Assembly (NCBI GenBank): GCA_905250125.1
Contig: CAJNOL010000029.1
Location: 261,358 to 325,357, forward strand
DNA from: Rotaria sordida
Taxonomy: Eukaryota; Rotifera; Eurotatoria; Philodinida; Philodinidae
Reading direction: 5' to 3'
Length of the DNA: 64,000 bases
The notes beneath the pieces were generated by a model. The model had not been told where the DNA came from and made no database searches. It saw only the letters and a list, made by a program, of their open reading frames with translations. Shown one piece after another: positions 12,468-24,962 of this stretch. A program made the translations under genes and the position numbers. Every line of letters starts with the position of its first letter. Position 1 is the stretch's first letter.

Positions 12468-15400
12468 CTAAATATCATCAGCATCAAGATTTGTTTTCAT
12501 TGATGACATTAATGATGTTCTTTTTAATGTTGCTAATGGTGGTGATGGAGGCATATCTCTTGGATTTATATACATATTAAATTTTTTTGATGGAATATCT
12601 TTAAGACAATTATTAGTAGTTGGTTTTAATAATGATGATGAATCAAAATTTCGAAATTTATTTTGATTATTATTATTATTATTTGTATTTAATAATGTTG
12701 TAAATGTATCAGAATCAATTGCTGTATGTGGACTTGATGATGAATTTGATGTTGATCCATGAAAATAATCTTGATCATCTCTTGAATGAAATTTTTTTTT
12801 ATGTCGATAACGATGACAACATAATATATATATACAAATAATTAATAAACAACCAAATAAAAATGATATTAAACTAGTTAAAATAATATGAAAAAAAGTA
12901 AAACGATATTCATTTAAAAATTGTAATAATGATGGACATAAACATGAATTTTCTTCATATGATAAACCTTCACATGAATTTGTAAGACATGTACGAGTAC
13001 GAAATTTACTTGAATAGGATACAATTGATTTACATGATGAACATTCAGACCAATCTGTCCAACAAGACCAATTATTTTTTAATTGTGATGAACAAGATAA
13101 ACATTCACGTTTTTCAATATCTTTACCAAAACATTGACTACCTAAACAACTACGACGACGAGTTTGTGTCGAACCAATACTATCACAAGATGGATGACAT
13201 TCTTTCAAATAGATGAAAAAGAAAGTTATTATTATTATTATAAATCTTTATTTAACATACTGACCACTCCAATTAGACCATGCTGACCAATAATCAAATG
13301 AATCTAAACAAAAGAAAATTATTAGCAAAATTTAAATTCGAATTACAATTAATACAACTGAGTTTTTATTTTACATGAACAAGTATAAGAGAGGTGACCG
13401 GATTCAGTGAGTTCTGAACACCAGGAACTTCCGGAAGGATGTGGATTTCGGTTCTCTCTACACTCACATCCACGCCCTCGTTTCAAACTCTAGGATGATC
13501 TGTTATCTAAATTTCAACGAATTCCTAAGTTTCAAAACTTCCTTAAGTTCATGACTCACGGAATTCGGACATGTTTCTATTCTACAAAATAAAACTTGCC
13601 TGTTTGTTGACAATCATGTCCTTGATTATTACATATTCGATAAATAACTTTATCTAAGTTCATTTCTAATGATTGTTGATCAGATGATGACGATAGTGTA
13701 CAAACAAAACGAGTACGTGTTTCTGTTATCATATCATCACTATTTAATCGATCTTTTGGTATAATACGTGTCCAATTACTCCATATTGTCACTGGTTGAA
13801 CTATAAACAAAAAAAAGATTTTCATCCCCTTTATTTGTGGATTATTCTAAAACATACTTGGACAAGGTAATTCATTACATAAACGTATTTCATCTAAACA
13901 TTCATTACATTTTCCACCATTACTTAAACACGTTCGTCTTCGTTTTTGTATTCCACCACCACATGATTTTGAACAGACATCCCATTCTATATGAAAAAAA
14001 TATGAAATTCATATGTGTTATTTAGCATAAGTCTACTAAATATCTTGTCGCAATAGAAGTCCATGGAGCTTCTATTATGGTTGAATACACTAATACGACT
14101 TGGGTATGGGTGTTACCGAAGTGAAGACTCTCACACTCACGTGATATCATCATATTACGAGCAGAAGAAACATGAATTTGTTAATCTGTGATGATGTTCA
14201 AATACTTGTTTCCAATAGAGAGCTGTAGGTCCGCGTTTTTGTGAATCTAGACCTGCATCTCCCTAGTTTCGAGACAAAGTGGTGCTTACAGAGTACTTAG
14301 TGACCATGATTTCAGATGAGTTCTAGAAATTCTTCTTAATCTTGAGTATTTGACGTCTGAAGAAATATTTTTCACATGCGGACGACGCCTGACCAAGACT
14401 AATTTAATACCATTTGCAAAGCTTTTCTTGAAAAACTAAAATTATCTAAACACAATAGACATCCTGAAAATTCCAAGACGTCTTTTATTTCGGCGAATGA
14501 TTTAATACAAAATACGTAAGATGAAAAATCTCTAGCACACTTCAAGGATACTCAATCGCCGGCGAAATTGATTTCTACATTTCGAACAGAGCTTTCTTCG
14601 TTTTTCTTTTATACTGGTACTCTATTTTTTATTTGCCTTGTTGCTTTTCATTTTCATATTCCATATTATAACGATTAACAAATAAGTATGTTGTAAATAT
14701 TCATTATATCTATAACAAATTGTAATGAACTATTTTATGTCTCAATAAACTCACAAACATTGATATTGATTAATAACTATCATCCTTGATATCTGAATAT
14801 AAATTTTCATCTGTACAAAAATCAGAAATTGTACTATTTAGAACATCTACGATTTCAACAAAGGTTATAGAATATTCGAAGTCTTGTCATTTATGATGTT
14901 CAGCGTCTTTTTTCATTACTAAGGAAAAGGAGTAGGATAACAGTTGCTATGAAAACGTTCACAATGACCGTTGGCCTTCTCCCTCTCCTTCGGCTGCAAA
15001 ATCTTGATTTAAATCTACACTCATTATTTTCTTCGAAAATATATGTGAATTCTACAAAAAAAAACACAAAAACTAATGATATTTACCGCTCCAATTACTT
15101 AATCTTGAAATTTCATTTGAACAAATTATTTCTGGACATGGTTCTTCTTCACGTTCAGATCCAATACATATTCTACCATTATTTTTTGGTTTAGGATTTG
15201 TACAAGTTCGTGTTCTTGATCGAAATATTTTTTCACATGTTTGTGGACATATACTCCAAGGACTCCATGGAGACCAATCACCATGAACTATTCGAAAATA
15301 AAAACAAAAAAAAAATCAAAATAATAATTTTATCTTTCATTTACTTTCACATTGACTTATTTCAATATGATTTCCTTGACAAAATTTTCCATCAAATTGA

Positions 15401-18400
15401 GGTTTTGGTTGTGTACATGATCGTGTACGACATTGACATTTTTCACCTGTTTCTTGTTGACATATAAACCATGATGACCAAGGTGTCCAACCACCATCAA
15501 CTAGATAAAAACAAAACACAATTTATTTTATTAAATATAAAAAGAAATAATTTAATATACATACTTGTTATATTAAGAATTGGACATGTTAATAATTGAC
15601 GAGAAATTTTCCATGTTGAAATTCTTGAAAAAGTACATCGTTGATAATAATTATCCCATATACAATATGGATCCATAGAAGCAATACATAGATGACTTGT
15701 ATTAAATCGATTACAACGTTCAACAGGTATTTTTAATACAGATATAGATGTTGTTAGAATTATTTCTTTCTAAAATCAAAAAGAATTTTTGAAATTAATT
15801 TTAAAGAAAAAAAAACAATGAAAGATTTTTTTTACTGTCTTTGAAATAAATTCTACTTTATTAATTTTCCAATCGTTTGATGAAATCATCGATGGTTTTA
15901 ATTCAATTTGTTCAATTAAACATAATTTTTTATTATTTTCATTAGTTATTAATGAATATTTTCTTAACCATAAATCATCCAAAGTAATAACAAAGAAAAT
16001 AGTTACATCATAAAAATGATCAACTAATAAATGACCAATACGAATATCATCTAATATAAGAGCATCAAATGATGATTGTAAAACACCTGATCGAAGTACA
16101 CGTCCTGATGGAATTGATGATATATTATTTGATGAATTTAATTCACACTAAAAAATATTTTCAAAATAAACGATATTATTATTCTCACAAATATAATGCA
16201 ACAAATTAGAAATATCGAAATCATTCTTGAATATCGAATGTCTAAAGAACACAGGACACATTCTTTCATTATATTTTCCTATTTAAGAATGTAATGGTAA
16301 GAGTAATCGTGAAGTCAGTGAGTACATGAAAAACTTACGGTGTATTAGCACCGCTAGTTTCTCATAGCGTAAAGGTATCGGTGTTGTGTATATGAGTGAA
16401 TTACAACTTTTTGGTACAATTTTAAAACTTTCTCTCAATATTTTACATACAACTCTCTAAGAAATGTAATTTCAGTAAAACTTTCATAGAAAACAAATGA
16501 ATCTTTCATGAGTTATTCACAAAGTAATTTTCAAAAAAGTCGTTCTACAAAGTGAATCAAAATCGACTTTTTTTCAATGAAAAATGGAAGACATTCAAAA
16601 TAATTTTTTGTTTGAATGATTTTACACAGATAGAACAAATTTGAAGATAAGGTAGTTTTACACGAAAATGAAGTGAATGTCTGTAAGCAAGTATTAGGAG
16701 CGAATGAGTGTGAAAAGTAAGAGAGAAGAATACACAAGATGTATAATTTAATAGAGCACTTCAGGCTATCTAAAATGAACTATTCATTATATTTTTTTTC
16801 CTTCTTTTTCTTACTACATCTCTATATAAAATATGATTTGTTTCACAGTGTGAAAATTCTAAGTTCTCGATAGTATGAGCTAGAGAACTGAAACTTTGTA
16901 TGAGTGTGGGACACCTGAAGAACAGTAACATATGAAAAATTTCTCCGAATCGGTCAATGATAACAAAAGTTATTACACAAATACAGTTAAAATCCCAATT
17001 GTACCAAAAAATTACAATTCACTCATATGTTTATTTATGATAATAATCAGAATGATTAGATTAACTTTTAATCTCTTTATGTCTCTCTAATCATATAGAA
17101 ACAATATATATATATATATCAGAAGTTAGGGAAAAAGTGAAATAAACCAACATAGTACAGTTAGAAATATACACAAGTTATTACATCTAAGTAAAGAAAA
17201 CAAGAGAATACATTAGGGAAAATACCTGACAGAACGAAAGAAAAGATATAGTTATGATTAATAATATATATGTACAGAAAGAAAGAGAATGAATATATAT
17301 AGAATATGCCTATAATACATTTGTCTTATGGCACGTTTACGTACTTGCCATAAAAATTGGAATAATGGGAAAAGTCAGTTATCACCATACATTTCTGACG
17401 TATTGGCCGGGTTGACCGATCCTTAACATGGTGATGTCTAAAAGTGCGTTTCTATTCCTATTCAAAAGACGGTAGAGCTATGATAGGCTCAAAATTATTC
17501 ATATGGATCTCTATCGAGAAGTTAAGAAGAGAGAGAGAGACAAATCTTTTTATGACACTCGGATAAAACACAGTTAGTGCTTCTTAATTTCAATTCACAT
17601 TTTTCACTGTTTCAATTTAGTACAATTTTTAAAACACTTCAAAATTTGTGTCAATCTTTGTCTTTTGTTTTATTTCAACATTCGAAAGAAGACTCTTCGC
17701 TCTACTTTACTGAAAAACAGAAAACGAAGCATCGTAGCTCCGTCAGATATGTTCTTAATCTTAAAAAATAATTTACTTTTTCTATCTCTTGTTCTGTTGA
17801 AGATGTTATCCAATATGATTCATTTGATTTTTGTGTAAGAAATGAAGATTTAAAAACACTTTCAAGTTGATCAACTGTATAAATACAAATAGCTGATCCA
17901 ATTAAACCACTTCTTAAAAAAAAATAAAAATAATAATAACAAAAAAAAAAAGAATAATGAATTTCTTTTACTTAGGTAAATTAAATGCTCCATAAATTAA
18001 ATTTAGTGAAGAATAAAAATAAATTGATTGTAATTCATTAAAATCAAATGAATTAATTTCATTTAATAATTTTTTTGAACATAATAAACGTAATTTTGAA
18101 TATGAACGAAATGTATCACTAAATTTCATTGTACCATCATCATATTTACATATACGTGCAACACGAGAATAAATATTCTAATTTCAAAAACAAAATAAAT
18201 TTTCCAAAGATTTATTTTTTTTTGTCTTACCATTCCACATGATAAATGTTCAAGAGATATTTCACGAAAAAATGTATATATATATTGACCAATATTTAAT
18301 ATTCGAACAAAATATGGATCTAATAAAAATAAAAATATTTCAAGTCACAAAAAATAAATAATTTTTATTTTATATTAACATTTTAACCAATTTGAATCAT

Positions 18401-19888
18401 GTTGTTGTGTTCGTAATTGTTTTGTTTGACTAAAACTTTTTTGTATTAAAGGATCATTAACACCAAATACTGGTTCACTTATTGTTGCTGAATATAATTC
18501 TCCTTAAATAATATACATTAAAATTATTTATTTATTTATTTATTTATAAATACCAGTATCAATAAGATCATATACAGATAAGTATTGACTATTATATGGA
18601 GATTTTCCATTTCCAGAAATAAACTTTTCATTATTTGAAATAATTGTTGAAAGTGAATCTGGACGACGCCATATACAAATTGGATGATATGAATTTGTTC
18701 CACAAGTAAGTAATAATTGATCATAAGAACGAAGAGCTAATACACGTATATAATTTTCACATTCGTTCTAGATTTTACAAAAATACAAAAGTTATATTTA
18801 ACATTTGAAAAGAAAAAATTCATACCAATGATTGAATTTGTTTATGACATAGAGTTTTTTCATTTGTTGATGATTCCCATTTTAATTTTTCTAATAAATG
18901 AAAATCACCAAGTGATAAACGAATTATTGCATTTCTAAATTCAAAATTTTGTATTTTATTATTAGTTTAACTAATAATAGAGAATCTTCTAGTTGTCGAA
19001 TTCGAACTCTCTACATAAAGCAGATTCGAATTAGTCTATAGTATGATATGCACAAAATAATCAAACTGAGGGTATATTGATCTGAAGTTTTATACTTATA
19101 ATTAGGACGTCCTAAAAACTTCAGCTCAAAAGAATGTTTCCTTGACGAGATATATTGAATTTTCAAAAAACATTATGTAATCAAATATTTCTTGAAATAT
19201 GAGTCATTTTTGGGAATCGAATATCTCGTCAAGGAAACATTCTTTTAGTAGAACGGCTATAATTTTGTAGGGAAGGTCTAATTGTTCTGATCCTTTTGGT
19301 ATTTTTAATATCGTTTTTGAGATCTATCTTATGAATAGAGTTCGAACTAGAGAATGATTTTCAAGTTGAAGAGATTTCCTCATAAAAAACTTAATATCTT
19401 TACTTTGCTCCAATAATAATTTGATCTCTTTGTTGATCTATTGTAATTGCATCGAATGCATGATCATCATCATTTTGATAGACTTGTCCATTTTGTAATA
19501 ATTCTAAAATGAGATAGTATCAAATTTCCTTTGAAAATAATTTGTTTGGATTTTAATTTAATAAAAATAAAAATGGGAAAAAACATTTCAGTCTAGTCGT
19601 TTTATTCATAATCTAATAATAACATCGAAATATGAAACAGTCGTCTTTTGATTAAATTGTAAAATAAATAAAACTATAAAATAATTTCTTGTTTTATTTA
19701 TTGTCAAAATAATCAGTGAAATTGATAAGATTTTTCTTTTTATATAAACAATAATTATGAAAAAATATTAATTCTTTTATATACATACCATTGTATGAGA
19801 TAAAACGAAAATCGAAAGAATTATTAGCAATAATTGAATAAACATTAAATAAAAGATGATAAAAGATGATCATCAATTGACTCCTCAT
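12468..19888 (-). CDS. SEMA5: Class 5 semaphorin (transmembrane, thrombospondin repeats)
   Basis: Sixteen exons join in frame to 1017 residues, close to human SEMA5A (about 1074): 19789-19888, 19404-19503, 18826-18934, 18554-18767, 18380-18502, 18231-18319, 17972-18177, 17777-17912, 15836-16147, 15565-15769, 15345-15500, 15087-15287, 13858-13986, 13600-13800, 13265-13303, 12468-13201. Order: signal peptide ([13 protein letters not shown]), Sema domain with [18 protein letters not shown] and [12 protein letters not shown] ([12 protein letters not shown]), about six thrombospondin type 1 units ([19 protein letters not shown]), an atypical unit TIWSNWTRI matching the SEMA5 layout, a membrane helix (about 874-902), and a cytosolic tail ending [14 protein letters not shown]. 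The family acts in axon guidance through plexins and proteoglycans. Intron 14 needs a GC donor. Introns 8 and 12 exceed 1 kb; intron 2 holds a palindrome. Confidence 0.93.
18980..19365. repeat. Foldback palindrome in SEMA5 intron 2
   Basis: About 385 bp of imperfect palindrome. The inner arms are strong: AAAAGAATGTTTCCTTGACG followed by AGATAT on the left (around 19131) and its exact reverse complement on the right (around 19220). The outer arms also pair: TTCGAACTCT near 19009 against AGAGTTCGAA near 19336. There is no open frame. The core word CTCAAAAGAAT plus an AGATAT-ended arm recurs in the palindrome at 22855-23143, so the two look like one family. Confidence 0.7.
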
Positions 19889-22854
19889 AGTATTTATTTT
19901 TTTTTTGCTTCTGGTTTAATCTAAAATACAGCACATATGTCTGAACAATTACGAAATGGACACGATGAAGTATCAAGAGAGAAGACAGAGAGAGAGAGAG
20001 AGAGAGAGATGAGGATTTTTTTTCTCTTTTCTTTTCTCTCTCTAGCGTGTTGCATTCTGTTGTTCAAGACGAAAGAAGAATATTTGAGTCAATATTTTTT
20101 TCTTTTTCTTTCAATACGGAAATAAAAGGCGAGGCACATGAGTTCAATAATAGGATAACAAGAATATCCGATTGATTGAATGGCCAAATTCTTTCGTCAC
20201 AGTCACGTTTCTTCTATATAAAAAGAAAAAATGATTGATACTTATATGAATAGATTCAGAAAAACTTATTTCATTTTAAATGCAATCATCAGACTAATTA
20301 TATTGATGGAAAAGAAACTTTTTTTAAAAAAAATGTTATATCACGATAAAGCGCATTGGAATTATTCATAATATTCAAACTATTTCAACGATATATAATT
20401 CAAAAAGATCATTTAATTATTAATTCTATCTATTCGTATTTTGCTGAATATCTATTGAGTAAATTTCATTAACAGAATAGGACAAACGTTTTTCATATGC
20501 GGCGAAACAATGTTCTTTGGTTATTCTTATAAACGCATTTGCTTGTTCATCAATTGATGGGTTCTGCACATCTGCTGCCTCGACCATTTTGCTTTTTGTA
20601 TATACAATTACGGCAAACAAACGACGTTTGTCAATAACTATTATAGATTGAAGGAGACGCAGAGAACAGAGACACTTGTTACATCATATCATCATCACAT
20701 TTGTCCACAGAAGATTTGATGGACGTATTGTCACTTAGTCACACCTCATACTTCAATCATTGAATATGTCATCAAAAAGAATATGTATAAAAGAGTCAAG
20801 AAAGAATAACTTTATTTTTTTTTTGTATAGATTCCTTATTATGTCAGTGAATAGAAATATATATATATGTTACGTAAGTCCAAGTACTTAAGATTTATAT
20901 GATTGACAGGAGAAGACAAGGGAAAGTCGATGATTCGAGTAATATCATTATTATAGAGAAATGAAAATACAATAAAAAGAATCTCGTTGCTCAAGGACGC
21001 ATATATAAAGTCAGTGAAAGAAATTGAAGAATAAATATCTTTCTAATGAATTCAATTCATTTTAGTTATTTATTTTGTTTGTTTGTTTGTTCAAAACAAA
21101 AAATTCTTCAACAGTATCGTAGGGGTCAATTTAACTTGATCATAAACATAAAAGAGAATAAAAGAATAGTTAAAATTGAGATTTCTGGCTATGCGAACTC
21201 ATGATTTTTGATTTATAATTTACTAATAATAATAACAACAACAACAAATCATTGATTTATGTTTAACTCTAGTCTGTTTCTTTCTTTTGTTCAGTTCAAT
21301 ATATAAGTGAAGAAAGATAAAAAACAATATAATTATTTGACATTTTCTCAATTGTTTTCTTTTTCTATATACGGAATAAGAAAAGAAAGGCTAATGTTAA
21401 TCAAGCAGTGTTGAACAATAGATTGAATTCAACGCTCAACTTAAATTGACATTTCCAATATTGAAGAACATGCATTGTGTCAATTGCTTGTTTGCATGTA
21501 TATGTCATGACGAGCTTTTTTTTCTCAAAAGAATTCGTTTTGTTTTTTTTTAATTAGATATCAACTAACAGATTAACATGTCAATGATAATTATAAATCG
21601 GAAATAATCGAATTGATTTGAAGAATCATAGTTTCAAGAATATAAACAAAAAAAAAGTACCTTATTTATTTTTTCATTTACTTTATGATAGAAAACATCT
21701 GCAGTCATTCAACTATGACAATGATAATAAAGTCTTTTTTGTCGATTTTTTTCTTGACATCGATTCATTTGAAAAAGAACATATATATCGTTTTATGACG
21801 ATATCAAATTATATGCTTATGATTGTTATTAAAGTCAAACGGATTGTATAGAAATGAAAATGTACATACATACACCTACATTTAACATGAGAAGAATCGA
21901 ATTAAAGAAAATAAAAGCTCAAATGACATCTGTGTTTAACGTTATGTTTCTATTGTTCGCAATTTTGTTGATTAGTAAAACAAAAAAGAAAATACGTGTC
22001 GCCAAACGATAAATGGATAAGTGATATGCTTATTAACGAAAGATGTTGAAACGAGATAGATTGATGATTAGTTTATTTTTTCGGCAGATTTACAATAGTT
22101 ATTTGATATTATATTCTAAAAAGTTCAACTACTTTTATTGAAAAATTTACATCTTATTTTAGCATATGATGCTAAGCAATCGAATGTATTGTTATTTGTA
22201 ATTGGAAATTATGAAAATATATCAAGATTTATTATCAAGATTTGATTTCATTCAATAAAACAATAATCGATTATATTCGAAATGATTAGAAATTCAATTG
22301 AATTTTGTTTAGAATAAAAAGTTATAAACACATTTAATTCAAAGAATAACAATACCGACTTGTTCTAGTTATTGGATCGGTATGATCTTTGAAAGCATTG
22401 TATATAATGAGAACATGATTATGTTTGATAGTCGAATTTTGATAACGATTGTTATAATTCAACAAAATTACTAGAGGATAGTTCTTATTGAATAGATAAA
22501 TTTAGTTTTTTAACAAGTGAAAAAGAAACTCATATCTTTTTGATACTTGAGAATTATTTGATATAGTTTTTCCTTCAATTGAAATCTTAATACTTATTAG
22601 TGAAATCATCCTTTTTATGTCTAAATCAGTTTTCAAGAAGAAGAATATTAGAAATTAAATGAATTAATTAGAATATAGTAAATGGAACCAACCTTTTTTT
22701 TTTTAGTTTCAATGCTCCACTCGAAGGGGAATTGTTCCAAGTAATCCTAGTGACATATGAAAAACGCCAAATGGATAAGTGTCCGCATGTTTTTCCTCTA
22801 GAGTTATAGCCATTTTACCGAAATTTTAGCCTATGACATTTTATATAGCAAAAA
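19889..22854. other. Non-coding stretch upstream of SEMA5
   Basis: About 3 kb of A/T-rich sequence with a short AG microsatellite near 19990-20010 and no convincing gene apart from one weak small open frame (20426-20587, minus). The part next to 19889 should contain the SEMA5 promoter, but no element stands out. Confidence 0.5.
20426..20587 (-). CDS. Possible 53-residue small ORF
   Basis: A single open frame starting MVEAADVQNPSIDEQANAF; an alternative ATG lies 33 bases upstream in frame. Its base composition is less A/T-skewed than the flanks and its amino-acid content is plausible (charged, with ITKEHCFAAYEKRL). There is no recognised domain, signal or neighbour link, and no splice partner was found. 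It may be a short gene, a stray exon or chance. Confidence 0.25.
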   Translation of the reverse strand: MVEAADVQNPSIDEQANAFIRITKEHCFAAYEKRLSYSVNEIYSIDIQQNTNR

Positions 22855-23143
22855 ATAGAATAACGATGTTTTTTATTTGAAATTCACTCAAAGATAGACC
22901 TATTTATCAATAGAATCTTCTAAAAATTTCAACTCAAAAGAATATTATCTTGATGAGATATTGAAGTTTCATAAAACCATAAAATTCTCGCATCTTTCGT
23001 GCGGTATGAATGATTTTTTTGAAATTAAAATATTTCATTAAGGTGTAATATTCTTTTGAGGTGAAAATTCTAAAGTATTCTATGGACAAGTAGATCTATC
23101 TTTGGGTACAATTCCAGACCGAGATATTGTTATTCCCTCGACT
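22855..23143. repeat. Foldback palindrome next to ADP-ribosyltransferase pseudogene
   Basis: An imperfect palindrome of about 290 bp. The left arm contains CAAAGATAGACCTA, CAATAGAATCTTCTAA and CTCAAAAGAATATTA; the reverse complement of the right arm contains CAAAGATAGATCTA, CATAGAATACTTTAGA and CTCAAAAGAATATTA. The ends carry GAATAAC on both sides. It is non-coding. The core resembles the SEMA5 intron 2 palindrome. Confidence 0.65.
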
Positions 23144-23200
23144 GAAGAGAGGGTCACACGAAAAAAACACAAAATGCGTTTGTCTATTTGTTTGTCGGGG

Positions 23201-24136
23201 TCAAAGGTAATAAAAAAATCGCCTTAAAAGTTCAATGCTAGACGTTTTTCTCCATCCTAAAAGGACGGAGTCTTCACAATGGAAATTCGTATGCCCAACT
23301 TTGTTTTTTGCAAGTTTTTCGAAGTCCCTTGTTGATAAGCCTTGGCCCCTATAAACTAGAAATGATTTGCCATGATATTGACTGACCTGTTGGCTGTATA
23401 AATCTTCAATTTGTCGATGAACATCACATAGGAAAAATCCCATTCGTATGATAATGTCACAGTCGAGTGTTCGTAATGCTCGATTGAGCATTTTGAAGGT
23501 GAAGCATTGGCGTGTATACCACCATAACGTCAATGTTGGATGATAACTACGTTGAAATTCATCGATCAATTTGAGCGCTTTGGTATTGTCCTTGTATTGT
23601 TCTTGGGAGAAGGTGACCAAGTCCTTAATGGCTTTTTGGCCATGTCCCATGTCAAGGAGTATTTCCTTAAATATTTGAGTATACATGAAGGAAGGCTCTA
23701 GCTGATTACGATTTTCGCTAGAACCTCCTTCACTCGGACTAATAATACTAATAGTTACCTGGTATTGATCACATTATTTTATAGTCATTGTCAGTTTTTC
23801 ACAGATGTCCTTGATTGATGTATGCACACCTTTAATTTTGGACCAATTTTTAGCCCATTCTTGGTGGCGTTGTTTGTTGCTACCAAAGATGTATATGGCA
23901 TCTAATTTTGACATGCCATGAATTTCGGGTACAAGGGCTTGGCCAAATGAATCTGAGGAGATGACAAATGATGTCTCCTCTTTGTTTTCCTGGAGCTTAT
24001 CAATACATTCTTCAGCCGTGGTACATGCGTTCACTTCGTTAACAACACTGCGCAGTTGCGTCAGTGTGTTCTGGCAATCTTCGTTTTTCATATCGATATT
24101 CGCATCGATCCACATCACCAAATAATTTCTAGCAAG
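23201..24136 (-). pseudogene. Broken NAD-arginine ADP-ribosyltransferase family gene
   Basis: The reading frame runs NYLVMWIDANIDMKNEDCQN through AIYIFGSNKQRHQEWAKNWS, then a TAA at 23774-23776 sits where the family normally has a Gln codon, and the same frame continues through NQLEPSFMYTQIFKEIL and TLWWYTRQCFTFKMLNRALR to FLVYRGQGLSTRDFEKLAKN. The VYRGQ strand is the start of the R-S-E class ART fold. Shortly after it the sequence stops matching and terminates at 23201, so the Ser-Thr-Ser and catalytic ExE motifs are missing. One nonsense codon plus a lost C-terminus make this a dead copy. The N-terminal region before NYLVMW is also absent or on a lost exon. The family (regulatory N-terminus plus ART) is highly expanded in bdelloid rotifers. 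Confidence 0.8.
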
Positions 24137-24962
24137 AAAGTCCAGAGAAAAAAAGCATCAGCCTGAAATCAAGAATACAAGAATCTTGTCTAGCGAGATA
24201 GTTCTTACCAGTAAGTCAAGATCATATTTTTCAGACAAGAATCTTGTATAGAAGGAATGACTAAAGAATCCTGTCTGATAACCAAGAAAGCCAAGAATCT
24301 AGACAGAACGATGTCAAGATCGTCGACTAGGTCTGTAGTATGTAGTAAACATACAACATTAAATAACTGCATAATATCTAATAAATACAATTAGATCTTG
24401 AAATTTAAAGATAAACTTTACTTCTAGTACCCTATCAATGATATTCACCTATTTTACCTACTTTGTGGTAGCTGCTGCAAGACGGCTACTTGCTTGCAAT
24501 CAAAATTCAAGATACAGTTAAATGCAGGATCATAGTAACTTTAATGCTAGCTACGATATAGGTTCAGATCTTACAAATCGATTTTGTCGTCTAGTTATCC
24601 ACTGTGAAAGATAACCTTGAGTCAATCATAATTCTGATATGTTTTTTTTTCTTTCTGTTTCAAAGAAAATAATCAATTGTTCGTTAAAAGTAAAATATAA
24701 TAGTTTTTTTTTTATTTTAAATATAAACGGAAAAAACAGAAGCAAAAAAAAGAATATAATGAATAACAAAATCCAGATTAATAGGCTCGAAAATGATTCA
24801 TTATATTTATTCATGGATAATACACTTATCGAAAGGAAAGAAAAAATATATTTCAGTAGGACTAACATAAAGGAGAAAAACAAGAAAAATTTCTACCGAC
24901 AACATATACTTAATCTATCACAGTCCTGTTTAAATGAATTTGTTTTTTTTTTAAATATTAAT
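24137..24962. other. Gap between ADP-ribosyltransferase pseudogene and NAPRT, with short repeats
   Basis: At 24168-24312 the word AAGAATCTTGTCT recurs about four times in variant form (AAGAATCTTGTCT, AAGAATCTTGTAT, AAGAATCCTGTCT, AAGAATCTAGACAG) at uneven spacing. The rest is A/T-rich 3' flank of NAPRT. Long open frames on both strands near 24626-25022 are low-complexity Lys/Phe translations of A/T-rich DNA. Confidence 0.45.

Noticed and set aside
17330..17450. Local inverted repeats in SEMA5 intron 8 (TTATGGCA/TGCCATAA; ATCACCAT/ATGGTGAT)
   Set aside because: Short and interleaved, without defined ends; not enough to call an element.
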